NCBI GenBank assembly: GCA_014380155.1
Contig: JACMKJ010000495.1
Location: 1 to 17,530 of the forward strand
DNA length: 17,530 nt
Source: Rhizobacter sp.
Lineage (GTDB): Bacteria > Pseudomonadota > Gammaproteobacteria > Burkholderiales > Burkholderiaceae_C
Reading direction: 5' to 3'
In this document: positions 1 through 6,412 of the stretch, one piece after another
Position numbering within the stretch: the stretch's first letter is position 1
How the letters are laid out: the number at the start of each line of letters is the position of its first letter
The notes under the pieces: generated by a model
Database searches by the model: none
What the model was told of the DNA's origin: nothing
The model's input: only the letters and a program-made list of their open reading frames with translations
Translations under genes and position numbers: made by a program

Positions 1-767
1 ATGATCGCGCCGGGCACCGAGGTGAGGCCGCCGAGGATCACCACCGGCAGGGCGCGCAGGGCGACCGTGGACAAGGAGAACTGCACGCCCAGCTTGGAGC
101 CCCAGATCATCCCGGCCACCAGGGCGACCACGCCGGCGACGCACCAGACGATCACCCAGATGCGCCCCAGCGGGATGCCGATCGATTGCGCGGCCTGGTG
201 GTCGTCGGCCACCGCCCGCAGCGCGCGGCCGGTCGAGGTTTTCTGGAAGAAGAGCGCGAGCACGATCACCAGCGCGGCCGCAATGCCCGCAGCCACCAGG
301 TCTTCCTGGCTGATCAGCAGACCGCCGGGGAACACCTTGTCGAGGATGAACATCGGCTCCTTCGGCAGGCCGATGTCGATCTTGTAGATGTCGCTGCCGA
401 AGATGGTTTGGCCAAAGCCATCGAGAAAGTAGGCGATGCCGAGCGTGGCCATCAGCAAGGTGATGCCTTCCTGGTTCACGAGGCGGCGCAACACCAGCCG
501 CTCGATCAACCAAGCCACCGCCACCATCACCGCCATCGCGGCGATGAAGCCCAGCACGTTGCCGATCAGCTTGCTCTCGAAACCCAGCCACTGCGGAATC
601 CACTGCGACAGGCGCGCCATCGCAAGCGCGGCAAACAAGACCATCGCACCCTGCGCGAAGTTGAAGACACCCGAGGCCTTGTAGATCAGCACGAAGCCGA
701 GCGCGATCAGCGAATACAACATGCCGGCCATCAGGCCGCCGAAGAGGGTCTCTAAGAAGAAGCCCAT
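1..767 (-). CDS. livH: Branched-chain amino acid-type ABC transporter permease LivH (3' end beyond window)
   Basis: Reading the minus strand from the ATG at 767 gives 255 codons with no stop before the window edge. Usual LivH length is about 290-310, so some 40-50 C-terminal residues are missing. The protein is an inner-membrane permease of the HAAT family that would pair with a LivM subunit and the LivG ATPase to import branched-chain amino acids or related carboxylates. Family features seen are the early segment VLIYKASGVFNFAQGA (residues 26-41), several long hydrophobic helices, the cytoplasmic stretch TGRALRAVADDHQAAQSIGI (179-198), and the coupling-loop region LPVVILGGLTSVPGA (240-254). 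A clear Shine-Dalgarno (GGAGG, 5 bases before the ATG) fixes the start. It lies 79 bp after livG in the same leftward operon. The true substrate is uncertain, because this family has drifted widely in Burkholderiales and the operon carries an acyl-CoA synthetase. Confidence 0.93.
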   Translation of the reverse strand, partial: MGFFLETLFGGLMAGMLYSLIALGFVLIYKASGVFNFAQGAMVLFAALAMARLSQWIPQWLGFESKLIGNVLGFIAAMAVMVAVAWLIERLVLRRLVNQEGITLLMATLGIAYFLDGFGQTIFGSDIYKIDIGLPKEPMFILDKVFPGGLLISQEDLVAAGIAAALVIVLALFFQKTSTGRALRAVADDHQAAQSIGIPLGRIWVIVWCVAGVVALVAGMIWGSKLGVQFSLSTVALRALPVVILGGLTSVPGAI

Positions 768-846
768 CAAAGCCTCCGCTGGGCCGCCCCGAGGAGGCTT
801 TGCGCCCCCTTGGGGGGCAGGAATGAAATGACTGAGGGGGCTTGCA
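768..846. other. livG-livH intergenic stretch with two small inverted repeats
   Basis: This 79-bp spacer inside the leftward operon holds two short dyads. GCCTCC at 772-777 is matched by GGAGGC at 793-798. GCCCCC at 804-809 is matched by GGGGGC at 813-818 with a 3-base loop. The first dyad includes the livH Shine-Dalgarno on the minus strand, so folding of the mRNA could hide that site. No T-run follows either stem, so these are not clear terminators. Any regulatory role is an inference. Confidence 0.3.
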
Positions 847-1632
847 TCAATGAGAAACCCCCAGGTAAGCCCGGATCACATCCGGGTTGTTGCGCACCTC
901 GTCAGGCGCGCCGTCACCGATCTTCTTGCCGTAGTCGAGCACCACCACGCGGTCGCTCAGGTCCATCACCACGCTCATGTCGTGCTCGATCAGCACGATG
1001 GTGGTGCCGAACTCGTCGTTCACGTCGAGGATGAAGCGGCTCATGTCCTGCTTCTCTTCGACGTTCATGCCGGCCATGGGTTCGTCGAGCAGCAGCACCT
1101 GCGGCTCCATCGCGAGCGCGCGGCCGAGGTCGACACGTTTTTGCAGGCCGTAGGGCATCTTGCCGACCGCTGTTTTGCGGTAAGGCTGGATCTCGAGGAA
1201 GTCGATGATGCGTTCCACCACCGCACGCTGCTCGATCTCTTCACGCTGCGCCGGGCCGATGCGGATGGCCTGCATCAAGAGGTTCGACTTCATCTTCAGG
1301 TTGCGCCCGGTCATGATGTTGTCGAGCACGCTCATGCCCTTGAATAGCGCCAGGCTCTGGAAGGTGCGCGCCACGCCCATCTCGGCCACCTGGCGAGAGT
1401 TCATGTGCTTGAAGGTTTGGCCACGAAAGGTGATCGAGCCTTGTTGCGGCTGGTAGACGCCGTTGATGCAGTTGAGCATCGAGCTCTTGCCCGCGCCGTT
1501 GGGGCCGATGATGGCGCGTATCTCATGCTCGCGCACATTGAAGCTGATGTCGGTGAGCGCCTTCACGCCACCGAAGGCGAGGCTGATGTTCTTCACGTCG
1601 AGGATGACGTCACCGATCTTTCGCGCGGCCAT
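847..1632 (-). CDS. livG: Branched-chain amino acid-type ABC transporter ATP-binding protein LivG
   Basis: This 261-residue protein is a cytoplasmic ABC ATPase of the LivG type, which powers the LivHM permease. The motifs appear in order: Walker A GPNGAGKS (43-50), Q-loop glutamine at about 92 in ARTFQSL, an ABC signature region YGLQKRVDLGRALA (161-174) of the degenerate LivG kind, Walker B VLLLDEP (179-185), and the H-loop histidine at 217 in IEHDM. Length is normal for LivG. The ATG at 1632 overlaps the stop of the upstream acyl-CoA synthetase by one base (TGATG), which points to translational coupling. The C-terminus (RAYLG) is typical of the family. No LivM, LivF or periplasmic receptor gene is visible; they probably lie beyond the left edge. 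Confidence 0.95.
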   Translation of the reverse strand: MAARKIGDVILDVKNISLAFGGVKALTDISFNVREHEIRAIIGPNGAGKSSMLNCINGVYQPQQGSITFRGQTFKHMNSRQVAEMGVARTFQSLALFKGMSVLDNIMTGRNLKMKSNLLMQAIRIGPAQREEIEQRAVVERIIDFLEIQPYRKTAVGKMPYGLQKRVDLGRALAMEPQVLLLDEPMAGMNVEEKQDMSRFILDVNDEFGTTIVLIEHDMSVVMDLSDRVVVLDYGKKIGDGAPDEVRNNPDVIRAYLGVSH

Positions 1633-3581
1633 CAGGCGGCACTCCTCATCGCAGGGAACGTCTTCACATCCACGATCTTCAGATCCGCCGACACGATACC
1701 CGTGCGCCCGTCTTCAAACTTCACCTGCGTCTCGATGTATTGCGAGCCCTTGCCGCCGTACAGCGCATCGACCAACACCTGATAACGATCGCCGATGAAG
1801 CCGCGCCGCACCTTGCGCGTGCGGGTGAGTTCGCCGTCGTCGGCGTCGAGTTCTTTGTGCAGGATCAGGAAGCGGCTGATCTGGCTGCCGGCCAGCTTGT
1901 CGTCGGCGGCGAGGTCGGCGTTGAACTTTTCGATGCAGTCACGCACCAGTTCGTAGACCTCGGGCTTCTGCGCCAGGTCGGTGTAGCCGCCGTAGGGCAG
2001 GTTGTGCTTTTCAGCCCAGTTGCCCACCGCCTCGACGTCGATGTTGATGAAGGCGCAGACCTTGTCGCGCCCATCGCCGTAGGCCACCGCTTCCTTGATG
2101 TACGGAAAGAACTTCAGTTTGTTCTCCACGTACTTGGGCGCAAACATGGCGCCTGCATTCGGGCCACCACCAATGCGACCGACGTCTTTTGCACGGTCGA
2201 TGATCTTCAGGTGGCCCTGCGCGTCCATGAAGCCGGCGTCGCCCGTGTGGTACCAGCCCTCCGCAGTGAGCACCTCGGCGGTGGCGGCTTCGTTCTTGTA
2301 GTAGCCGCGCAAGAGGCCCGACGAGCGCACCATGATTTCGCCGTTGTCGGCCACCTTGATCTCCACCCCGTCGATGGGCACGCCCACCGTGTCGGCGCGG
2401 GCCTGGTGGTCGGGTTGCAGGCAAACGAACACCGCAGTCTCTGTGGAGCCGTAAAGTTGCTTCAGGTTGACGCCGATGGAGCGGTAGAAGCTGAACAGGT
2501 CGGGCCCGATGGCCTCGCCCGCTGTGTAGGCCACCCGCACGCGCGACAGCCCGAGCGTGTTGCGCAGCGGGCCGTAGATCGCCACATTTCCCAGCGCGTA
2601 CAGCACGCGGTCGAGCAGGCCAACGGTGTTGCCGTCCATGCGCGCCGGGCCGACTCGGCGTGCCACGGCCATGAAGCGCTGAAACAGCCAGCGCTTGATC
2701 GAGCCCGCGTCTTCCATGCGAATCATCACGCTGGTCAGCAAGGCTTCGAAGACGCGCGGCGGCGCGAAGTAGTAGGTGGGGCCGACCTCGCGCAGGTCGA
2801 TGTGCACCGTGGCCGACGACTCGGGGCAGTTCACCACATAGCCGCAGGCCAGCCACTGCGCATACGAAAAAACGTTCTGCCCGATCCACGCGAGCGGCAG
2901 ATAGGCCAGCACTTCTTCGCGGTGGGTGAGCTTGTCGAAACGCGCGCCGGCCTGGGCGCGGTCGATCAGCGAAAAATGGGTGTGCACCACGCCCTTGGGG
3001 TTACCGGTGGTGCCGGAGGTGAAGAACATCGCGGCCACGTCACTGGCTTGCGCCTTGGCCACTTCGCTGTCGAAGAACCCCGCGTGAGCGGCGTTGAAGG
3101 CGCGGCCCGATTCGATCAGCGTGTCGATTGAATTGACACCCGGCTCGCTGTAGTTGCGCAGGCCGCGCGGGTCGTCGAACCAAATGTGTTGGAGGGCGGC
3201 GCACTGCTCACGCACTTCGAGCATCTTGTCGACCTGCTCCTGGTCTTCGACCACCGCAAACGCCACTTCGGCGTTGACGATCGGGAACACAAACTCGCCG
3301 GCCACTGCGTCCTGGTACAGCGGCACCGGGATGGCGCCGAGCGACTGCGCCGCCAGCATGGCCGCATACAGGCGCGGGCGGTTCTCGCCGATGATCACTA
3401 CGTGCTGCCCACGCTGCAGGCCGGCGGCGGCGAAGCCGCCCGCCAGCTCGCGCACCAGCGTGGCCAGCTGCGACCAGCTCAGCGTCTGCCAGATGCCGAA
3501 CTCTTTCTCGCGCAAAGCCGGGGCATCGGGCCGTTGGGCGGCGTGCTCCAGCATCAAACGCGGGAAGGTCGTGGTCACCAC
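1632..3581 (-). CDS. AMP-forming acyl-CoA synthetase (long-chain fatty-acid-CoA ligase-like) of the liv operon
   Basis: This is a 649-residue member of the ANL superfamily (acyl/aryl-CoA synthetases, luciferase-like). It would activate a carboxylic acid with ATP and CoA, releasing AMP and pyrophosphate. The phosphate-binding loop FTSGTTGNPKG is at 187-197, the adenine-binding YGSTET at 377-382, and the hinge-proximal GWYHTGD at 442-448. A C-terminal LTRTRKVRR (585-593) carries the probable catalytic lysine. The length and the interrupted C-terminal part resemble long-chain (FadD15/FAA-like) synthetases rather than short acetyl-CoA synthetases. The start is a GTG at 3581, with a second GTG next to it at 3578, and GGAG lies about 9 bases upstream. 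It is the first gene of the leftward operon. Its coupling to livG suggests that the acid brought in by the transporter is converted to a CoA thioester straight away. The substrate cannot be read from the sequence. Confidence 0.92.
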   Translation of the reverse strand: MVTTTFPRLMLEHAAQRPDAPALREKEFGIWQTLSWSQLATLVRELAGGFAAAGLQRGQHVVIIGENRPRLYAAMLAAQSLGAIPVPLYQDAVAGEFVFPIVNAEVAFAVVEDQEQVDKMLEVREQCAALQHIWFDDPRGLRNYSEPGVNSIDTLIESGRAFNAAHAGFFDSEVAKAQASDVAAMFFTSGTTGNPKGVVHTHFSLIDRAQAGARFDKLTHREEVLAYLPLAWIGQNVFSYAQWLACGYVVNCPESSATVHIDLREVGPTYYFAPPRVFEALLTSVMIRMEDAGSIKRWLFQRFMAVARRVGPARMDGNTVGLLDRVLYALGNVAIYGPLRNTLGLSRVRVAYTAGEAIGPDLFSFYRSIGVNLKQLYGSTETAVFVCLQPDHQARADTVGVPIDGVEIKVADNGEIMVRSSGLLRGYYKNEAATAEVLTAEGWYHTGDAGFMDAQGHLKIIDRAKDVGRIGGGPNAGAMFAPKYVENKLKFFPYIKEAVAYGDGRDKVCAFINIDVEAVGNWAEKHNLPYGGYTDLAQKPEVYELVRDCIEKFNADLAADDKLAGSQISRFLILHKELDADDGELTRTRKVRRGFIGDRYQVLVDALYGGKGSQYIETQVKFEDGRTGIVSADLKIVDVKTFPAMRSAA

Positions 3582-3640
3582 AGTCGCTGTCTCCGGGGTC
3601 GGCAGGAGGCCCTGCTCTTGGGCGGACTGTAGGAAGAAGT

Positions 3641-3670
3641 TTGACGCCAGGCTGTCGTTCTAACGACAAT
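3641..3670 (+). promoter_or_regulatory. Predicted sigma-70 promoter of the Crp/FNR-family regulator
   Basis: A TTGACG box (3641-3646, 5 of 6 bases of the -35 consensus) is followed after 18 bases by GACAAT (3665-3670, 4 of 6 of the -10 consensus). Transcription would start near 3677, leaving a short leader before the ATG at 3704. A perfect dyad lies between the two boxes and runs into the -10. The prediction is from sequence only. Confidence 0.5.
3653..3668. promoter_or_regulatory. Perfect 16-bp dyad, likely operator of the Crp/FNR-family regulator
   Basis: TGTCGTT (3653-3659), two central bases, then AACGACA (3662-3668) form a perfect inverted repeat. Viewed as TGTCG-N6-CGACA, it has the same half-site length and spacing as the CRP consensus TGTGA-N6-TCACA. 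It sits between the -35 and -10 of the regulator's own predicted promoter, and about 72 bp upstream of the divergent synthetase start. Autorepression plus control of the liv/acyl-CoA synthetase operon is the simple inference. Confidence 0.6.
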
Positions 3671-3703
3671 CCTAGGGACACTCCTCCCTGGTTCTTACCC
3701 GCA

Positions 3704-4438
3704 ATGGCGACCCGCGACGAACCCGACATCTCCCGCAGCCACCCCCCGCTGGTGGCGCGCGCCCGCCCCGCCACCGAGTCCGAGCTGGCCGACATTCCCT
3801 GGCTCAAAACCTTGCTGACCGACGAGCGCGAGCGCGCCGTAGCCGACATCAAGGTGGTCCACGTGGCCATCGGCGAGCTGCTTTGCCGCGTGGGCCGCCC
3901 GGCCACCTTCTGGTTCGGTGTGATCGACGGTCTCTTGAAGATGAGCAACGATTCGAGCCGTGGTGTGCCCATCACCTTCACCGGCGTGCCTCCCGGCGGG
4001 TGGTTCGGCGAAGGCACGGTGCTCAAGCGCGAGGTCTACCGCTACAACATCCAGGCACTGCGCAAGAGCGTGGTGGCGGGCATCAGCGTCGAGACCTTTC
4101 ACTGGCTGATCGACCGCAGCATTCCGTTCAACCGCTTCGTGATGCAGCAGCTCAACGAGCGCTTGGGCCAGTTCATCGGTGCGCGCGAGATCGACCGCAT
4201 GAACGACCCCGACGTGCGCGTCGCGCGCAGCCTGGCCGCCCTCTTTCATCCCACGCTGTACCCCGGGGTGGGCAGCCTGTTGCGCATCACCCAACAGGAA
4301 CTCGGCTACCTGGTGGGCTTGTCGCGCCAGCGGGTGAATGAAGCGCTGCATGCGCTGCAGAGGCTCGGCTTGATCCGCATCGAATACGGGGGTTTGCGTG
4401 TGCTCGATCCCGATGGTTTGCGCCGGCAGGTCGAGTGA
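3704..4438 (+). CDS. Crp/FNR-family transcriptional regulator
   Basis: From the ATG at 3704 the protein has 244 residues, normal for the family. An N-terminal cyclic-nucleotide-binding-like beta-barrel covers roughly residues 30-130, with the conserved GWFGEG turn at 99-104. A dimerisation helix follows at about 135-165. The C-terminal winged helix-turn-helix (about 194-236) has the recognition helix SRQRVNEAL at 207-215. The Arg-Ser pair that binds cAMP phosphate in E. coli CRP is not apparent after FGE, so the ligand is probably not cAMP. In the recognition helix the equivalents of CRP Arg180, Glu181 and Arg185 are Arg, Gln and Glu, which fits an altered half-site. A longer reading from a TTG at 3641 is possible, but that TTG forms the predicted -35 box and the extra residues look non-coding. 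No strong Shine-Dalgarno precedes 3704. It is divergent from the synthetase-livG-livH operon, its likely target. Confidence 0.9.
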   Translation: MATRDEPDISRSHPPLVARARPATESELADIPWLKTLLTDERERAVADIKVVHVAIGELLCRVGRPATFWFGVIDGLLKMSNDSSRGVPITFTGVPPGGWFGEGTVLKREVYRYNIQALRKSVVAGISVETFHWLIDRSIPFNRFVMQQLNERLGQFIGAREIDRMNDPDVRVARSLAALFHPTLYPGVGSLLRITQQELGYLVGLSRQRVNEALHALQRLGLIRIEYGGLRVLDPDGLRRQVE

Positions 4439-4597
4439 GAAACGGCATAACGTGAGCGACGGGCTTCAGCAGGTGCGGAGGGAACAACGGCATCAGAGCC
4501 AGCTCCGCAGCCACCCCCTCCACCCCGGCGCAAGCTGTTGTTGGTGGGGCGTTCGGTACCGCCAGGTCTTCGACGCCGTGGCCGCGACTCGCAGCGT

Positions 4598-5077
4598 TTA
4601 CTTCTCATGGAAGGCCGCGCGCAACACCTCCATCGCGTCGATAAGGCGGAGGACCCCAATGTGGCTGGCAATCTTTAACGCGGTGGGATAGACGTCATTT
4701 GTGCTCTGGCTCAGATTGACGTGCTCGTTGGGATGAAGCTCGTTGTAGTCACCTTTTCCGAAACCGAGAAGCTCCAGTGCGTTCTTGTTCGTCGACGGGC
4801 CGGCACTCCCTTGCAGTACGTCGACGAGAAATTGATCGTGATATCGATCCTGGCGAATTTGAATGCATGTCTGCACGATCGCATCTGCCAGATGCGGCTC
4901 GAGAAGTCCGAGTTCTTGGTTGGCAAGCTCAGCCGCTTGCTTGCTCGCGGCAAGGGCGTTGATCAAGTCCGGATACGCCGAGATCTTGATCCCGGTGATG
5001 GGAAAGCCCTCAAGGGCAGGCAGGGTGTGGACGCCGAAATACGCGGGGTTCGGTACCACTCGCTCCCCGAAACAGAG
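4598..5077 (-). pseudogene. aspA: Aspartate ammonia-lyase, N-terminal fragment with internal deletion
   Basis: The minus-strand reading contains the aspartase N-terminal domain: GERVVPNPAYFGVHT, then FPITGIKISAYPDLI, then LADAIVQTC and the active-site region HVNLSQSTNDVYPTALKIAS. Aspartase is normally about 470 residues and converts aspartate to fumarate and ammonia. Here a stop at 4598-4600 ends the protein after about 160 codons, inside the central helical domain. The conserved block that usually reads STNxNANEVIANRALE has lost about 8 residues in frame (STNKNALE), so even this part is damaged. The normal start is also gone: an in-frame TGA at 5078-5080 sits just before the homology, leaving only a GTG at 5059. 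Motif spelling favours aspartase over fumarase C. It lies opposite to, and between, unrelated genes. Confidence 0.85.
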
Positions 5078-5140
5078 TCATGCTGCCAGCGGCCTCTATG
5101 TTTCTGATTGCAGAGGCGACGGTTTTCGTTGCTTCCTCAA

Positions 5141-5620
5141 CTAAAGGCCTGGGAACTCGCCACGCGTGATCCCCATGCGCTTCCAGTTCTCGCCGTGCAG
5201 CCAATACAGCGTTCCCCAGCCGTATTCAATCTCTGTCCGTAGGATCCCATCATGGCGAAGGCAAACCTTGCGCGTTTCACTTTTATAGCAACCCTTTTTT
5301 ACTGGGACCAGCATGTACTCTTCACTCGCAAAGGTGTACTCATCGATCTTTGTTGCCATCGGCTTGCCGCTGCTTGATAGGAAAACAAACACTCCCGCTC
5401 GATCCGGATTGAGGACGTGAGCAAGGACTGTCGCAAGGTCTTCCTGTCCATCGCCATTGAAGTCAGCGCCAGTTCTGACCATTGCTGTCGTCACGCGCTC
5501 GTTGTTGATCGCACGATCAGAAGGCGACAGAGGCCTCCAGCCGCTTGGTATTTCGTGAGCGGACGCAGATGCAAGCGCGAGAAAAGCTAGCAGCCCGATG
5601 AATATTCGGGAACCATTCAT
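5141..5620 (-). CDS. Small exported protein with one FG-GAP/VCBS-like calcium-loop motif
   Basis: The ATG at 5620 is preceded by GGAG at a 6-base spacing and opens a typical signal peptide. Residues 4-21 are hydrophobic and end in ASASAHE, so cleavage near residue 21 and export to the periplasm or beyond are likely. The mature part (total 159 residues) contains DFNGDGQEDLA at 53-63, the Asp-rich loop seen in FG-GAP/VCBS repeats, which often binds calcium. It also has two cysteines (111, 120) that could form a disulfide, and an aromatic C-terminal region (YGWGTLYWLHGENW, 133-146). A longer reading upstream to 5779 lacks family character and would bury the signal peptide. Function is unknown. 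It is isolated between the aspartase fragment and the PuuD-like fragment, and transcribed leftward. Confidence 0.72.
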   Translation of the reverse strand: MNGSRIFIGLLAFLALASASAHEIPSGWRPLSPSDRAINNERVTTAMVRTGADFNGDGQEDLATVLAHVLNPDRAGVFVFLSSSGKPMATKIDEYTFASEEYMLVPVKKGCYKSETRKVCLRHDGILRTEIEYGWGTLYWLHGENWKRMGITRGEFPGL

Positions 5621-5730
5621 GGACAACTCCAACCGTTCCAGCAGAGCGCCGCAAGAGGCTTCACGCGGCTGAGTGTTGACAAGAGAAGATTTGGCAGCTC
5701 TCACCACGGAAAAGTTGAACCGTCCGCCCT

Positions 5731-5886
5731 TTGGCTTACGCGTTTCGCATAGGCCATCCCTATCACGTAGTCGGAGCAAAGTACGTCGAGGCTGTCAGGT
5801 TGAGCGGCGCCATACCATGGGTGGTCCCTACAACCAAACCGGCAGAGATGGACCGCATGCTGGACCTTGTCGACGGTGGCGTCATG
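5731..5886 (+). pseudogene. PuuD-like peptidase C26 (gamma-glutamyl-GABA hydrolase), N-terminal fragment
   Basis: Residues IGHPYHVVGAKYVEAVRLSG, then AIPWVVPTTKP and MLDLVDGGVM, match the start of peptidase C26 proteins, where HPFHxVGxKYxxAV and a LPxLIP strand are followed by DGxLLTG. The true start codon and first strand are missing. The homology stops just before the glycine-rich TGG/GSP loop, so the catalytic Cys-His-Glu triad is absent. Only about 50 of some 250 residues survive. PuuD hydrolyses gamma-glutamyl-GABA in the putrescine pathway. An intact PuuA-like ligase 500 bp downstream makes the assignment more credible. The reading frame continues into unrelated sequence. Confidence 0.65.
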
Positions 5887-6037
5887 CCAGAGTTCTTGCG
5901 TCACTACGGAATGCGAGGTGGTCGCAACGTCCGCAAAGGCGATATCTATACGGCATCAAAGCTTGAACTGGAAAAGCTTAAAACACCTGCGGAGGTAAAG
6001 AGCAGTCTGTCCGAAATGAAGGCGGCAGCGCTCTCGT
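5887..6037 (+). pseudogene. Unrecognised coding remnant fused in frame behind the PuuD-like fragment
   Basis: The frame continues for about 50 codons with a protein-like composition, including GRNVRKGDIYTASKLELEK and then LKTPAEVKSSLSEMKAAAL. It does not look like peptidase C26 and I do not recognise its family. The charged, helical character suggests the tail or middle of a real protein. It ends where the Bug-receptor frame begins, shifted to another frame. It is probably deletion debris joining three former genes. Confidence 0.35.
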
Positions 6038-6412
6038 ACTGGCGGAGTTGCAGCTGTCATCGGCGCATACGGTGACCTGCGCGCGGCCATCGAATCAGAA
6101 AAAGTTCGAGCCATTGGAATTACCACTAAGCGGTCGGCATACGGGATCACGTCTGTCAGCGAGCAGGGCCTACGCTTCGAATTGATCAACTGGAAAGGCG
6201 TTTTCTGCGGCCGGGACATCAACCCAGCTCGCAGAAGTCAATCTCGCGAAGCCATCTATCGCGCCACGCAACACGCGACGTGGCGCGACGCCCTTGCCCG
6301 CAACAGCTGGCAACCTGCTTGGCTCTCCGGAAAACCGTTCGAAGACGCGATTGAGCTCGACACCATCTCGGTGAAGCTCGTCAGTCAGCTCCTGAAGTTG
6401 CGTCGCAACTGA
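6038..6412 (+). pseudogene. Bug/TctC-family periplasmic solute receptor, C-terminal fragment
   Basis: In a different frame from the preceding fragment, the sequence reads TGGVAAVIGAYGDLRAAIES, VRAIGITTKRS, EQGLRFELINWKGVFCGRDI and ends with a helical tail to the TGA at 6410-6412. This is the pattern of the second lobe of Bug receptors (tripartite tricarboxylate transporter receptors): isxyGE, LRALAITSEKR, then LxNWRGVFAPxGI. About 124 codons remain of roughly 320, with no signal peptide and no first lobe. An in-frame TGA at 6017-6019 closes the frame upstream. The stop overlaps the ATG of the next gene (TGATG). The original receptor gene was therefore probably cotranscribed and coupled with the ligase gene, which suggests they shared a substrate. 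Confidence 0.8.

Noticed and set aside
1740..3131. Long open frame on the plus strand opposite the acyl-CoA synthetase
   Set aside because: It is His/Val/Ala/Arg-rich, has no domain signature, and is fully explained as the antisense shadow of a high-GC gene whose minus-strand product has all ANL motifs.
4551..5057. Direct repeat GTTCGGTACC at 4551-4560 and 5048-5057 flanking most of the aspartase fragment
   Set aside because: Ten bases is too short to stand out in 17.5 kb, the second copy encodes conserved aspartase residues, and no transposase or inverted ends accompany it.
5621..5690. Possible degenerate attC on the minus strand before the small exported protein (CAAC/GTTG and CCGC/GCGG pairings)
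   Set aside because: The left box does not fit RYYYAAC, the arms are strongly asymmetric, and no similarity to the four real attC sites is visible. It is likely chance pairing.
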